From: Celeribacter indicus
Lineage (GTDB): Bacteria > Pseudomonadota > Alphaproteobacteria > Rhodobacterales > Rhodobacteraceae
Assembly (NCBI RefSeq): GCF_000819565.1
Contig: NZ_CP004393.1
Location: 2,232,001-2,296,000 of the forward strand
Length of the DNA: 64,000 bases
Direction of reading: 5' to 3'
Below the pieces are notes generated by a model. That model had not been told where the DNA came from. It saw only the letters and a program-made list of their open reading frames with translations, and searched no databases. Each line of letters opens with the position of its first letter. The first letter of the stretch is position 1. Of the stretch, positions 18,879 to 28,787 are shown piece after piece. The translations under genes were made by a program, and so were the position numbers.

Positions 18879-19954
18879 GCGACAGACGCTTCGACACGCT
18901 ATGGCCCTCCCTGCCGGTGCCGGGCCTGCTCATCGACCGGGAGGACGGGATCGCGGAGGTGAATTCCGCCGCCGAGCTGTTCCTGAACGCCTCGGCCAAA
19001 TCGCTCACCGGCGTGCCGGTGTTCGACAAGCTCGCCATCGACGCGCCGCTCGAGGAGGCATTCTCCCGCGTGCGCCGCGACGATTCCGCGATGTTCATCA
19101 ACAATGTCGATGTGTCGGGCGGCAATGCGCCGCCGGTGCAGTGCAACATCCAGATCGCGCCGCTTCAGGGCATGGAGGGCTGGCTCATCCTGCTGATGGA
19201 GCCGCGCCAGATCGCCGACCGGCTCGGGCGCTCGCACCAGGTCAAGAGCTCGGCGCGTTCGGCCATCGGCATGGCGGAAATGCTCGCCCACGAGATCAAG
19301 AACCCGCTCGCCGGCATCACCGGCGCGGCGCAACTCCTGTCGATGAGCCTCAGCCCCGAGGATCTCGAGCTGACGGATCTGATCGTCGCCGAAAGCCGCC
19401 GGATCGTCGCGCTGCTCGAACAGGTGGAGCAGTTCGGCAACCTGCGCCCGCCGGAAAAACGCGCGATCAACATCCACGACCTGATCGACCGGGCGCGAAA
19501 ATCCGCCGAGCTGTCCTATGGCGCGAACATGAAGTTCGTGGAGGAGTTCGACCCGTCGCTGCCGCCGACCTTCGTCGACGGCGACCAGCTTCTCCAGGTG
19601 CTTCTCAACCTGTTCAAGAACGCATCCGAGGCGGCGGCGCGGGAGGGCGGCACCATCCGGATCCGCACCTTCTACGATCTGTCCCTGCGGCTGCGGCGCA
19701 AGGACGGGACCGGGGCGGCCCTGCCGCTCCAGGTCGAGATCATCGACGACGGTCCGGGTTTGCCACCGGAGATCGCAGCCGATATCTTCGAACCATTCGT
19801 GTCAGGGAGGGAAAACGGGACGGGGCTCGGCCTCGCGCTCGTCTCGAAGATCATTTCCGACCACGAGGGATGGATTTCCGTGGACTCTGTCCCCGGCAAG
19901 ACGGTGTTTCGCATCTCACTTCCGGTCGCGCCGCGCGAGCCGCGCCGTGGCTGA
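18875..19954 (+). CDS. ntrB: Nitrogen-regulation sensor kinase/phosphatase NtrB
   Basis: 359 residues. A PAS-like N-terminus (about 10-115) is followed by the HisKA dimer with the phosphorylated His139 in LAHEIKNPLAG, then a HATPase with the N box around NLFKNASEAA and the G boxes DDGPGLPPE and GTGLGLALV. It lacks membrane helices and is cytoplasmic. It phosphorylates and dephosphorylates NtrC in response to nitrogen through PII. Translation is coupled to dusB, and ntrC follows after about 100 bases. Confidence 0.97.
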   Translation: MSDRRFDTLWPSLPVPGLLIDREDGIAEVNSAAELFLNASAKSLTGVPVFDKLAIDAPLEEAFSRVRRDDSAMFINNVDVSGGNAPPVQCNIQIAPLQGMEGWLILLMEPRQIADRLGRSHQVKSSARSAIGMAEMLAHEIKNPLAGITGAAQLLSMSLSPEDLELTDLIVAESRRIVALLEQVEQFGNLRPPEKRAINIHDLIDRARKSAELSYGANMKFVEEFDPSLPPTFVDGDQLLQVLLNLFKNASEAAAREGGTIRIRTFYDLSLRLRRKDGTGAALPLQVEIIDDGPGLPPEIAADIFEPFVSGRENGTGLGLALVSKIISDHEGWISVDSVPGKTVFRISLPVAPREPRRG

Positions 19955-20057
19955 GGGGGAGGCGTCATAAGAGTGTAAAATTCCCCGTTCAGAAGGGGCT
20001 TCGCACGGGCGGAACGACGATGTGCCCCCTTGCGCGGGAACGACAAGGAGAAAGACA

Positions 20058-21434
20058 ATGGATGGCACGATCCTCGTCGCCGATGACGACCGGACGATCC
20101 GCACGGTTCTGACCCAGGCGCTCACCCGCGCAGGCTGCAAGGTGCACGCGACCTCCTCGCTCGTCACGCTGATGCGCTGGGTGGAGGAGGGCAAGGGCGA
20201 TCTGGTGATCTCCGACGTGATGATGCCCGACGGCAACGGGCTCGAGGCGCTGCCGAAGATCGCCGAACAGCGTCCCGGCCTGCCGGTGATCGTGATCTCC
20301 GCGCAGAACACGATCATGACCGCGATCCAGGCGGCGGAGGCGGAGGCCTTCGACTACCTGCCGAAACCCTTCGACCTTCCCGACCTGATGAAGCGCGCGG
20401 CCAAGGCGCTCGAGGTCAAGCGCCGCGCCAATCCCGCCCCCTCGACGGCGAAGGCGCCCTCGGAAGGGCCGAAGGAGGACCTGCCGCTCGTCGGGCGCAC
20501 GCCGGCGATGCAGACGCTCTATCGCCTTGTCGCCCGCGTGATGAACACCGATCTGCCGGTGCTGATCACCGGGGAGAGCGGCACCGGCAAGTCGCTCATC
20601 GCCCGCGCGATCCACGATTTCTCCGACCGGCGCACGCTGCCCTTCGTGGTGGTGTCGGCCTCCGATCTCGCGACGATGGAGGGCCCGGCCTCGGTGATCT
20701 CGCGGGCGAAGAACGGGTCGATCCTGTTCGACGAGGTCGGCGATCTCGACGAGGAGGCGCAGGCGCGGATCGTGCGCATGCTCGACAGCTTCACCGACAA
20801 TGCGCCGCGGATCATGGCGACCTCGCAGGCCAATCTGGCGGCGAAGATGGAATCGGGCGCCTTCCGCCAGGACCTGTTCTACCGGCTGGGCGGGGTGACG
20901 ATCTCCGTGCCGAGCCTGCGGGAGCGGGTGGACGACATCCCGCTGCTCGCGGAATTCTTCCTCGCCAAGGCAGAGCGCGACGGCCTGTCCACGCGCCGCT
21001 TCACCGGCGAGGCGCTCGAACTCGTGCGCGCCTACAGCTGGCCGGGGAACGTGCGCCAGCTCGAGAACACGATCCGCCGGCTCATCGTCACCTCGGCGGA
21101 GGAGGAGATCACCCGCGCCGAGGTGGAGCTCGTGCTCGGCAACCAGCCGGCGATCGAGCCGCTCCAGGGCGGCGGCGACGGCGAAAAGCTGTCGGCCTCC
21201 GTCGCCAAGCACCTGCGCCGCTATTTCGACCTGCACGGCGGGGTGCTGCCGCCGCCGGGCCTCTACCAGCGGATCCTGAAGGAGGTGGAGCAGCCGCTCA
21301 TAGAGATCGCCCTCGACGCGGTGGGCGGAAATCAGGCGAAATGTGCGGATCTTCTGGGCATCAACCGCAATACCTTGCGCAAGAAGATCAATGACCTCGA
21401 TATTCAGGTGACACGGCGCCGCAAGCTGATGTAA
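20058..21434 (+). CDS. ntrC: Nitrogen response regulator NtrC, GAFTGA-less type
   Basis: 458 residues. The receiver domain has the phospho-acceptor Asp53 in [10 protein letters not shown]. The AAA+ domain has Walker A GESGTGKS (172-179) and Walker B-like ILFDEVGDL. Between them the sequence runs [20 protein letters not shown], and the GAFTGA loop that contacts sigma-54 is missing. This is the form known from Rhodobacter capsulatus, where NtrC works with the housekeeping sigma factor. The C-terminus ends in a Fis-type helix-turn-helix ([20 protein letters not shown]). Start: ATG behind AAGGAG. Confidence 0.96.
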   Translation: MDGTILVADDDRTIRTVLTQALTRAGCKVHATSSLVTLMRWVEEGKGDLVISDVMMPDGNGLEALPKIAEQRPGLPVIVISAQNTIMTAIQAAEAEAFDYLPKPFDLPDLMKRAAKALEVKRRANPAPSTAKAPSEGPKEDLPLVGRTPAMQTLYRLVARVMNTDLPVLITGESGTGKSLIARAIHDFSDRRTLPFVVVSASDLATMEGPASVISRAKNGSILFDEVGDLDEEAQARIVRMLDSFTDNAPRIMATSQANLAAKMESGAFRQDLFYRLGGVTISVPSLRERVDDIPLLAEFFLAKAERDGLSTRRFTGEALELVRAYSWPGNVRQLENTIRRLIVTSAEEEITRAEVELVLGNQPAIEPLQGGGDGEKLSASVAKHLRRYFDLHGGVLPPPGLYQRILKEVEQPLIEIALDAVGGNQAKCADLLGINRNTLRKKINDLDIQVTRRRKLM

Positions 21435-21575
21435 ATAGGACACATCCGTGGTGATTTGGGCTCAGTGACGGCGAAAGCACGTTCCCTGCGTCCTCAAGGC
21501 CACGGCGTTCCGCGGGCAGACGTCAACGAGCAAGGCGCGCGCGGGGCTGGATGTGGTCCTTTACGAGGTTGGGCA

Positions 21576-23837
21576 GTGGCACAGGCAGTCGGCAAGCGAA
21601 GCTGGAACAGGCTCATGCGCCTGCGCCGTCAGCGGCGTCTCCAGGATGCCGCGACGGTCGCGGTGGTCGTGCTCGGCCCGCTGCTCGCCATCGTCACCGT
21701 CCTCGTGCTCGGTCCGCTCGACCACGGCCATGCCTCCAACGTGCTGCGCGGCGTGCTCCTGGCGGATATCGTCTATGTGCTCATCGTCGCCGGCCTCGTG
21801 GCGCAGCGCATCGCCCGGATGATCGCCGCCCGCCGCGCCCATTCGGAGGGCTCGCGGCTCCACCTGCGGCTGTCCGGCGTGTTCCTGCTTCTCGCGCTCA
21901 TCCCGACGGTGACCGTGGCGGTCTTTGCTGTCGTGACGGTGAATTTCGGGCTCGAGGGCTGGTTCTCCGACCGGGTGCGCAACGTGGTCGGCTCCTCGCT
22001 CGAGGCGGCGAAGGCCTATGAGACGGAGCATCGCGACGGTCTGGCGGAGGACACGCGGGCGCTCGCCGGCTTCCTGATCGAGCGGCGCCGGCAGGTCACG
22101 ATCCTGCCCGACGGCGCGCTGCGCCAGGTGCTCAACCAGGGGCAGGGGCTGATCCAGCGCGGCCTGCGCGAAGCCTATGTGATCGACCGCGCGGGAGAGA
22201 TCCGGGCGCGGGGAGAACGCTCCTACCTGTTCAACTACGAACGTCCCACCGAGGCGCAGCGCGCCCGCGCGGAGACGGGCGAGCTCGTGCTGATCGACGA
22301 CTGGGACCATAACGAAAGCCGCGCCCTGCAACGGCTTGCGGGGTTTGCCGACCGCTATCTCTATGTCACGCGCGACGTGGACGGAAAGATCCTCAGCCTG
22401 CTCGACGAGACGCAGGACAGCATCGCGCTTTACAACCAGCTCGAAAGCGACCGCGGGCGGCTGCTGTTCGAGTTCGGCCTGCTCTACATCGGCTTTGCCA
22501 TCGTCCTCATCCTCGTGGCGACCTGGATCGGCCTGTGGTTCGCGGAACGGCTCGCCCGTCCGATCGGGCGGCTGGCGGGCGCGGCGCAGCGGGTCGGGGA
22601 GGGGGACCTGTCGGTTCGCGTCGCCGAGGCGGAGGGCCAGGACGAGATCGCGACGCTGGGGCGGGTCTTCAACCAGATGACCCGCCAGCTCAAGGTGCAG
22701 CGCAACGAGCTTCTGGAGCGCAACGAGCAGATCGACCAGCGGCGCCGGCTGTTCGACAGCGTGCTCTCCTCGGTGACGGCGGGGGTGATCGGGCTCGACG
22801 CCTCGGGGCGCGTGACGCTGTCCAACCGTTCGGCGCAGACGCTTCTGTCGCTCGGAACGCGCGACGTGACCGGCGAGAACCTGGGCCTGCTGGTGCCGGA
22901 ATTCGGCCCGCTCTTCGACACCCTGCGCGGGCAGGGGCGGGAGGTGGTCCAGGAGGAGATCCGGCTGATCCGCTCCGGCGCGCAGGAAAGCCTGCTCGTG
23001 CGGATCGCCACCCGGCGGGATGTCGAGGGGCTGCTCGAAGGCTATGTGGTGGTCTTCGACGACGTCACCGACCTCGTGAGCGCGCAGCGGCTCGCCGCCT
23101 GGGGCGATGTCGCCCGGCGGATCGCGCATGAGATCAAGAACCCGCTCACGCCGATCCAGCTTTCGGCGGAGCGGATCCTGAGGAAGTTCGGCCGGGGCCT
23201 CGACGAGGAGACGCGGGCGGATCTCGAGCAATATACCTCCGTCATCGTGCGCCAGACCGGCGACCTGCGGCGGATCGTCGACGAGTTTTCCAAATTCGCG
23301 CGGATGCCCTCGCCCGAGCGGCGGGAGCAGGATCTCGTCGCGCTGGTGCGCGGCGCGGTGCTGTTGCAGCAGAATGCCCAGCCCGACGTGACCATCGTCT
23401 CGGAGATCGCGCCGGCGACGGCCTGGGCGGAGGTCGATGCGACGATGATCGGTCAGGCGCTCACCAATCTTATAAAGAATGCCGGGGAAGCCATTGACAC
23501 GCTTTACGAAACCGGCGTTCCGGAAGGCCATGTGCCGACCGTGCGCGTGACGCTCGCCTGCGAAGGACAGGAGGCGGTGATCGAGATCGCGGACAATGGC
23601 ATCGGCCTGCCGGAGGACCGGTCGCGGCTGTTCGAGCCCTATGTCACGACGCGCGAGAAAGGCACCGGGCTGGGCCTGCCGATCGTCAAGAAGATCATCG
23701 AGGAGCATGGCGGTACGCTGACGCTGTCGGATGGCGTGCCGCTCGATCCCTCGGGCCGGATCGGGGCGCGGGCGACCATTCGCCTTGCGCTTTTGAAGGA
23801 ACGTGAAGTTCAACAAGAACAGAAACTTGCAGTGTAG
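21576..23837 (+). CDS. ntrY: Nitrogen-regulation sensor kinase NtrY
   Basis: 753 residues from a GTG behind GAGGTTGGGCA; this gives the family length, whereas the longest frame starts 40 codons earlier without a ribosome site. Membrane helices lie at about 25-45, 55-75 and 95-120 and again at about 305-325. They are followed by HAMP (ERLARPIGRL), a PAS domain, HisKA with the His in IAHEIKNPLTPIQLS, and HATPase (GTGLGLPIV). A membrane sensor paired with NtrX, linked in related bacteria to nitrogen and redox control and to the cell envelope. Confidence 0.93.
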   Translation: MAQAVGKRSWNRLMRLRRQRRLQDAATVAVVVLGPLLAIVTVLVLGPLDHGHASNVLRGVLLADIVYVLIVAGLVAQRIARMIAARRAHSEGSRLHLRLSGVFLLLALIPTVTVAVFAVVTVNFGLEGWFSDRVRNVVGSSLEAAKAYETEHRDGLAEDTRALAGFLIERRRQVTILPDGALRQVLNQGQGLIQRGLREAYVIDRAGEIRARGERSYLFNYERPTEAQRARAETGELVLIDDWDHNESRALQRLAGFADRYLYVTRDVDGKILSLLDETQDSIALYNQLESDRGRLLFEFGLLYIGFAIVLILVATWIGLWFAERLARPIGRLAGAAQRVGEGDLSVRVAEAEGQDEIATLGRVFNQMTRQLKVQRNELLERNEQIDQRRRLFDSVLSSVTAGVIGLDASGRVTLSNRSAQTLLSLGTRDVTGENLGLLVPEFGPLFDTLRGQGREVVQEEIRLIRSGAQESLLVRIATRRDVEGLLEGYVVVFDDVTDLVSAQRLAAWGDVARRIAHEIKNPLTPIQLSAERILRKFGRGLDEETRADLEQYTSVIVRQTGDLRRIVDEFSKFARMPSPERREQDLVALVRGAVLLQQNAQPDVTIVSEIAPATAWAEVDATMIGQALTNLIKNAGEAIDTLYETGVPEGHVPTVRVTLACEGQEAVIEIADNGIGLPEDRSRLFEPYVTTREKGTGLGLPIVKKIIEEHGGTLTLSDGVPLDPSGRIGARATIRLALLKEREVQQEQKLAV

Positions 23838-23858
23838 TATTGAAGTGGGGACAGAGCC

Positions 23859-25262
23859 ATGCCGGACATTCTGATCGTCGATGACGAGCGCGACATCCGT
23901 GAGTTGATCGGGGATATTCTCCGGGACGAGGGATACGAGACCCGGCTGGCCTCGAACTCGGACGAATGTCTGCGCGAGATCGGCGCGGGTGTGCCCTCGC
24001 TCATGATCCTCGACATCTGGCTCAAGGACAGCGACATGGACGGGATCGACATCCTCAAGCATGTCAAGCGCGAGCACCCCGAGGTGCCGATCATCATCAT
24101 CTCCGGCCACGGCAATATCGAGATCGCGGTGGCGGCGATCAAGCAGGGCGCCTATGACTTCATCGAGAAGCCCTTCAACATCGACCAGCTCATGGTGGTG
24201 ATCGGCCGCGCGATGGAGACCTCGCGGCTCAGGCGCGAGAATGCCACGCTGAAGCGGTCGGGCGGCGCGGAGGTGGAGATGATCGGCATCTCCACCGCGT
24301 TCAAGCAGCTCAAGTCCAATCTCGAGAAGGTCACGCGCTCGAACGGGCGGGTGATGCTCACTGGGCCTGCGGGCGTCGGCAAGGAGGTTGCGGCGCGCTA
24401 CATCCACCTCAATTCCGACCGCCGCGAGGCGCCCTTCGTGACCGTCTCCTCCGCCACGATCGCGCCGGAGCGGATGGAGGAGGTGCTGTTCGGCCGCGAA
24501 AGCCCGGAGCGGGGGGTCGAGAAGGGGCTTCTCGAGGAGGCCAGCGGCGGCGTGATCTATTTCGACGAGGTGGCGGACATGCCGCTCGGCACCCAGTCGA
24601 AGATCCTGCGCGTCCTGGTCGAGCAGAAATTCACCCGCGTCGGCGGGGCGGGCAAGGTCTCCGTCGACCTGCGCGTGATCTCCTCCACCTCGCGCGACCT
24701 CCAGGGAGAGATCCTCGCCGGGACCTTCCGCGAGGAGCTCTATCACCGGCTGAACGTCGTGCCGATCGAGGTGCCCGCGCTCGAGAAGCGGCGCGAGGAC
24801 ATTCCCGAACTCGCGCGCCATTTCATCGCGCAGCTTAACCGCGTGCAGGGCCTGCCGCTGCGGGAGCTGTCGGAGGATGCGGCGGCGATGCTCCAGACGA
24901 TGAGCTGGCCGGGCAACGTGCGGCAGCTCAAGAACGTGATCGAGCGGGTGCTGATCCTCGGCGACAGCACGGGGGAGATCGACGCCGCCGAACTGCCCGC
25001 GCAGGAGGGCGGGGTGGACGAGGGCGGCGCGATGCTGTCGCCGGCCATCGCGACCCTGCCGCTGCGCGAGGCGCGGGAGATGTTCGAGCGCGAATACCTG
25101 CTGACCCAGATCAACCGGTTCGGCGGGAACATCTCGCGCACCGCCACCTTCGTCGGGATGGAACGCTCGGCGCTGCACCGCAAGCTCAAGTCGCTGGGCG
25201 TCGTCACCGGCACGAAACAGGGCGGGCGCGTGGCCTATGTCTCCGAAGACGCGGCGCAATAG
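23859..25262 (+). CDS. ntrX: Nitrogen response regulator NtrX
   Basis: 467 residues. The receiver has Asp52 in MILDIWL; the AAA+ domain has Walker A GPAGVGKE and Walker B-like VIYFDEVADMP; a Fis-type helix-turn-helix ends the protein (NISRTATFVGMERSALHRKL). As in other NtrX proteins the sigma-54 loop GAFTGA is replaced (FGRESPERGVEKGLLEEASG), so direct sigma-54 activation is doubtful. It follows ntrY by about 20 bases and is its expected partner. Confidence 0.95.
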   Translation: MPDILIVDDERDIRELIGDILRDEGYETRLASNSDECLREIGAGVPSLMILDIWLKDSDMDGIDILKHVKREHPEVPIIIISGHGNIEIAVAAIKQGAYDFIEKPFNIDQLMVVIGRAMETSRLRRENATLKRSGGAEVEMIGISTAFKQLKSNLEKVTRSNGRVMLTGPAGVGKEVAARYIHLNSDRREAPFVTVSSATIAPERMEEVLFGRESPERGVEKGLLEEASGGVIYFDEVADMPLGTQSKILRVLVEQKFTRVGGAGKVSVDLRVISSTSRDLQGEILAGTFREELYHRLNVVPIEVPALEKRREDIPELARHFIAQLNRVQGLPLRELSEDAAAMLQTMSWPGNVRQLKNVIERVLILGDSTGEIDAAELPAQEGGVDEGGAMLSPAIATLPLREAREMFEREYLLTQINRFGGNISRTATFVGMERSALHRKLKSLGVVTGTKQGGRVAYVSEDAAQ

Positions 25263-25353
25263 CGCCGCGAAGACCGCCCGTCCCCACGGCAGGCGCATTG
25301 ACCGTGCCCGCGTTAAGTGCGAAGGCTGAGCCGAAGCGAAAGGGGATGATGCA

Positions 25354-26730
25354 ATGAAAGTCATCATTTGCGGCGCCGGGCAGGTCGGATGGCAGATCGC
25401 CAGGCAGCTTTCGGGCGAGAGGAACGACGTGACCGTCGTCGACAACAATCCCGCGCTGGTGCGGCGTGCGACGGACACGCTCGACGTGCAGGGGATCGAG
25501 GGCCATGCCTCCTATCCCGACATCCTTGAAAAGGCGGGCGCGCGGGATGCCGACATGATCATCGCCGCCACCTATTCCGACGAGGTGAACATGGTCACCT
25601 GCCAGGTGGCGCATTCGGTCTTTGCCGTGCCGCGCAAGATCGCGCGGCTGCGGGCGCAGAGCTATCTCACCGCGATCTATTCCGACCTCTACCGGCGCGA
25701 CCACATGCCGATCGACGTGGTGATCTCGCCCGAGAAGGAGGTCGCGGAGGCGGCGCTCCGGCGGCTCGCCGCGCCTGCGGCCTTCGACACGCAGGTCTTC
25801 CTCGCGGGGCGCGCGCATCTGCTGGGCATCGCGCTCGAGGCGGATTGCCCGGTGCTCAACGCCTCGCTGCGTGAGCTGACGGAACTCTTCTCCACCCTGC
25901 GCGCCACCGTCGTCGGCGTGCGCCGCGACGGCAAGCTCTTTGCCCCCGAGCCGGGGGACCAGCTCTTTGCAGGCGATGCGGTCTATGTCTTCGTCAATTC
26001 CGACGACATCGCCCGCACGCTCGAGATCTTCGGCAAGCCCCACTCCAAGCAGGAGCGCGTCGTGATCCTCGGCGGCGGCAATGTCGGGCTCGGCGTCGCG
26101 CGGGCGCTGGAGACGCGCACCGAGCGGGTGCGCGCGAAGATCATCGAGAAGGACCGCAGGATCGCGGAGCGGGCCGCCGACAGTCTCGAGCGCACCATCG
26201 TGCTGAACGGCGACGCGCTCGATCCCGAGCTCTTGTCCGAGGCAGGGGTGAGCCGGGCGGATGCCGTGCTCTGCGTCACCGACGACGACAAGGTGAACAT
26301 GCTCGCCGCCGTGCGTGCGAAACAGGCGGGGGCGGCGATGGCGATCTGTCTCGTGAACGATCCCTCGCTCGTGCCGATCCTCTCCGCGCTCGACATCGAC
26401 GCCTATATCAACCCGCGCGCGACCACCGTCTCCTCGATCCTGCGCCATATCCGCCACGGGCGGGTGCGCAACGTCTATTCGGTGGGCGACGGCGAGGCGG
26501 AGGTGATCGAGGCGCAGGTGCTCTCGACCTCGCCGATCTCCGGCAAGCGCATCCGCGACATCGACTTTCCCGAGGGCGTGCTGGTCGGCGCGATCGCCAA
26601 GGGCGACGTCTATGTGAAGCCGACCGGGGAGACGCGGATCGACGAGGGCGACGTGATTTCCATCTTCTCGCTCACCGCCGACGTGCCGGAGGTCGAGCGG
26701 CTGTTGCAAGTCTCGATCGACTTCTTCTGA
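25354..26730 (+). CDS. trkA: Trk potassium-uptake regulator TrkA
   Basis: 458 residues with the full two-fold layout: Rossmann RCK domain at residue 1 (MKVIICGAGQVGWQIARQL), a TrkA-C domain, then a second RCK domain (VVILGGGNVGLGVARAL, about residue 233) and a second TrkA-C domain. It binds NAD(H) or adenine nucleotides and gates the TrkH channel from the cytoplasm. The stop overlaps the trkH start as TGATG. The clustering of trkAH behind ntrYX is normal for this bacterial group. Confidence 0.96.
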   Translation: MKVIICGAGQVGWQIARQLSGERNDVTVVDNNPALVRRATDTLDVQGIEGHASYPDILEKAGARDADMIIAATYSDEVNMVTCQVAHSVFAVPRKIARLRAQSYLTAIYSDLYRRDHMPIDVVISPEKEVAEAALRRLAAPAAFDTQVFLAGRAHLLGIALEADCPVLNASLRELTELFSTLRATVVGVRRDGKLFAPEPGDQLFAGDAVYVFVNSDDIARTLEIFGKPHSKQERVVILGGGNVGLGVARALETRTERVRAKIIEKDRRIAERAADSLERTIVLNGDALDPELLSEAGVSRADAVLCVTDDDKVNMLAAVRAKQAGAAMAICLVNDPSLVPILSALDIDAYINPRATTVSSILRHIRHGRVRNVYSVGDGEAEVIEAQVLSTSPISGKRIRDIDFPEGVLVGAIAKGDVYVKPTGETRIDEGDVISIFSLTADVPEVERLLQVSIDFF

Positions 26731-28277
26731 TGAACCGCTTTTCGCGCATGCCGTTCTTTGTCCAGCTGATGCTGGTCTCGGGGGGCGCGATGCTGGTCCC
26801 GGCCTTCTATGCGCTCATCCTGCGCGAATGGGACGACGCGCGGGCCTTTCTCTATCCCTCGGTGCTGGTCTGCTCCCTCGCGGGCTTCATCGCCATCGCG
26901 CTGTTCCGGCCTGAGGCGACGGAGGCCCGCGACGGCCGGCGCGACCGCGACCGGGAGGGGCGCAACCAGCTCCTGACGCTGCTCGGCACCTATACGGCGC
27001 TGCCGCTCGTGCTTGCCGTGCCCTTCGTCGAGGCGACGCAGGACACGACCTTTCTCAACGGTTATTTCGAGATGGTCTCGGCGCTCACCACCACCGGCGC
27101 GACGCTGTTCGACGATCCGGCGCGTCTGAGCCGCCCGGAGCATCTCTGGACCGCGCTCGTCGCCTGGCTCGGCGGGCTCTTCGCCTGGGTGACGGCGGTC
27201 GCGGTGCTCGCGCCGCTGAACCTCGGCGGCTTTGAGGTGATCTCCTCGCGCCAGCCCGGCCAGAGCGATGCGCGCGCCTCGCAGATCACCCGCATCGCCG
27301 CCGCGCCGGAGCGGATGGCGCGGTTCACGACGAAGCTCTTTCCGATCTACATCGGCCTCACGCTCGCGTTGTGGTTCGCGCTCGCCATGGTCGGCTCTCC
27401 CGCCTTCGTCGCGCTGATCCACGCGATGTCGGTCATGTCCACCTCCGGCATCTCGCCGGTGGGCGGGCTCACCAACACGCGCACCGGCTTCGTCGGGGAG
27501 CTGCTGATCTTCGCCTTCCTCTTTCTGGCCCTGTCGCGCAAGACCTTCACCGCCGACAACCCGCGCCCCGACGCACCGCCGCTCTGGCGCGACCCGGAGA
27601 TGAAGATCGGGCTCGCGCTCATGGTGGCGGTGCCGCTGCTGCTGTTCCTGCGACATTGGGTCGCGGTGCTCGAGGTCTCGGGCGACTGGACCTTCGGCCG
27701 CGCGCTGTCCTCGCTCTGGGGGTCGATGTTCATGGTGCTCTCCTTCCTCAGCACCGCGGGCTTCGAGAGCATGGGCTGGGAGGAGGCGCGGCTCTGGTCC
27801 GGGCTCCAGGCGCCGGGCGTGCTGCTGATGGGGCTTGCGATCTTCGGCGGCGGGGTGGCGACCACGGCGGGGGGCGTGAAGCTCCTGCGCCTTTATGCCC
27901 TCGTGCGGCACGGCGAGCGGGAGATCGAGAAGCTGGTCTCGCCCCATTCGGTCGGCGGGGCCGGGGCCAACGCGCGGCGGATAAGGCGCGAAGGCGCCTA
28001 TGTGGCCTGGGTTTACTTCATGGTCTTCGCCTTCACCATCGCGGGGGTGATGATGCTGCTCGCGCTGCTCGGGCTCGATTTCGAGCGGGCGGCGATCTTC
28101 ACCATTTCCGCGCTGACGACGACGGGGCCGCTGGTGAGGGTCGCGGGAACCGACCCGATGAGCTATGCCGCGCTGACCGATCCGATGAAGCTCGTCCTCG
28201 CCGGCACGATGGTGCTCGGACGGCTCGAGATGCTGGCGATCATCGCGCTGCTCAACCCCGAATTCTGGCGCCGCTGA
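26730..28277 (+). CDS. trkH: Trk-type potassium transporter, membrane subunit
   Basis: 515 residues with about ten membrane helices. The four selectivity-filter-like turns of the TrkH/KtrB family can be seen as [11 protein letters not shown] (about residue 110), '[12 protein letters not shown]' (about 235), '[11 protein letters not shown]' (about 340) and 'ALTTTGPLV' (about 465). It takes up potassium across the inner membrane with TrkA. Translation is coupled to trkA by the TGATG overlap. The gap of 180 bases that follows belongs to hfq. Confidence 0.95.
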   Translation: MNRFSRMPFFVQLMLVSGGAMLVPAFYALILREWDDARAFLYPSVLVCSLAGFIAIALFRPEATEARDGRRDRDREGRNQLLTLLGTYTALPLVLAVPFVEATQDTTFLNGYFEMVSALTTTGATLFDDPARLSRPEHLWTALVAWLGGLFAWVTAVAVLAPLNLGGFEVISSRQPGQSDARASQITRIAAAPERMARFTTKLFPIYIGLTLALWFALAMVGSPAFVALIHAMSVMSTSGISPVGGLTNTRTGFVGELLIFAFLFLALSRKTFTADNPRPDAPPLWRDPEMKIGLALMVAVPLLLFLRHWVAVLEVSGDWTFGRALSSLWGSMFMVLSFLSTAGFESMGWEEARLWSGLQAPGVLLMGLAIFGGGVATTAGGVKLLRLYALVRHGEREIEKLVSPHSVGGAGANARRIRREGAYVAWVYFMVFAFTIAGVMMLLALLGLDFERAAIFTISALTTTGPLVRVAGTDPMSYAALTDPMKLVLAGTMVLGRLEMLAIIALLNPEFWRR

Positions 28278-28360
28278 CGGGGCCGACAGGCGTTAGCGCT
28301 ACAAATGACGTAATTTTGCGCCGCGCCGCGGCATCGCGTCGCGATTTTCCATGCACAATC

Positions 28361-28390
28361 TTGACATTCCTCAAGAACTCCTGCGAACGT
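28361..28390 (+). promoter_or_regulatory. Possible hfq promoter (-35 TTGACA)
   Basis: The region between trkH and hfq holds a clean TTGACA, with a weak -10 candidate (CGAACG) 17 bases later, about 70 bases ahead of hfq. Only the -35 is convincing. Confidence 0.35.
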
Positions 28391-28456
28391 GAGCGCAAGT
28401 GCTGTCGCCCGAGGGACAGTTCGCATCATAAAGCGCAAGAAAAAGGCAATTTTCTC

Positions 28457-28690
28457 ATGGCCGCCGATAAACAGAATCTCCAGGATGCCTTCCTCAATCA
28501 CGTCCGCAAGACCAAGGTTCCCGTCACGATCTTCCTGATCAACGGGGTGAAGCTTCAGGGCGTGATCACATGGTTCGACAATTTCTGCGTCCTGCTGCGC
28601 CGGGACGGTCAGAGCCAGCTTGTCTACAAGCATGCGATCTCCACCATCATGCCGGCCCAGCCGATCAACCTCTACGACAGCGAGGAGTGA
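28457..28690 (+). CDS. hfq: RNA chaperone Hfq
   Basis: 77 residues, normal for alphaproteobacteria. Both Sm motifs are clear: [15 protein letters not shown] (Sm1) and the YKHAISTI signature (Sm2), followed by [13 protein letters not shown]. The hexamer binds small RNAs and mRNAs. It is preceded by its own promoter-like region and is followed by hflX, as in most proteobacteria. The start is the ATG that begins [10 protein letters not shown], the family's standard opening. Confidence 0.98.
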   Translation: MAADKQNLQDAFLNHVRKTKVPVTIFLINGVKLQGVITWFDNFCVLLRRDGQSQLVYKHAISTIMPAQPINLYDSEE

Positions 28691-28787
28691 GGGGGCCGCG
28701 CCCCTTGCATTCCGTCCTGCACCGATTACGTGACGCGCACCCCCCGCATCCCGCGGCGGGTGCCCACGTCTGTTGAAGGAGCGGCAT

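Noticed and set aside
21561..25478. 1,305-codon open frame on the minus strand
   Set aside because: Exactly antisense to ntrY and ntrX, which show all their family motifs; no ribosome site and shadow-like composition.
28692..28704. GGGGC/GCCCC hairpin behind hfq
   Set aside because: Only five pairs and no T run; not a convincing terminator.
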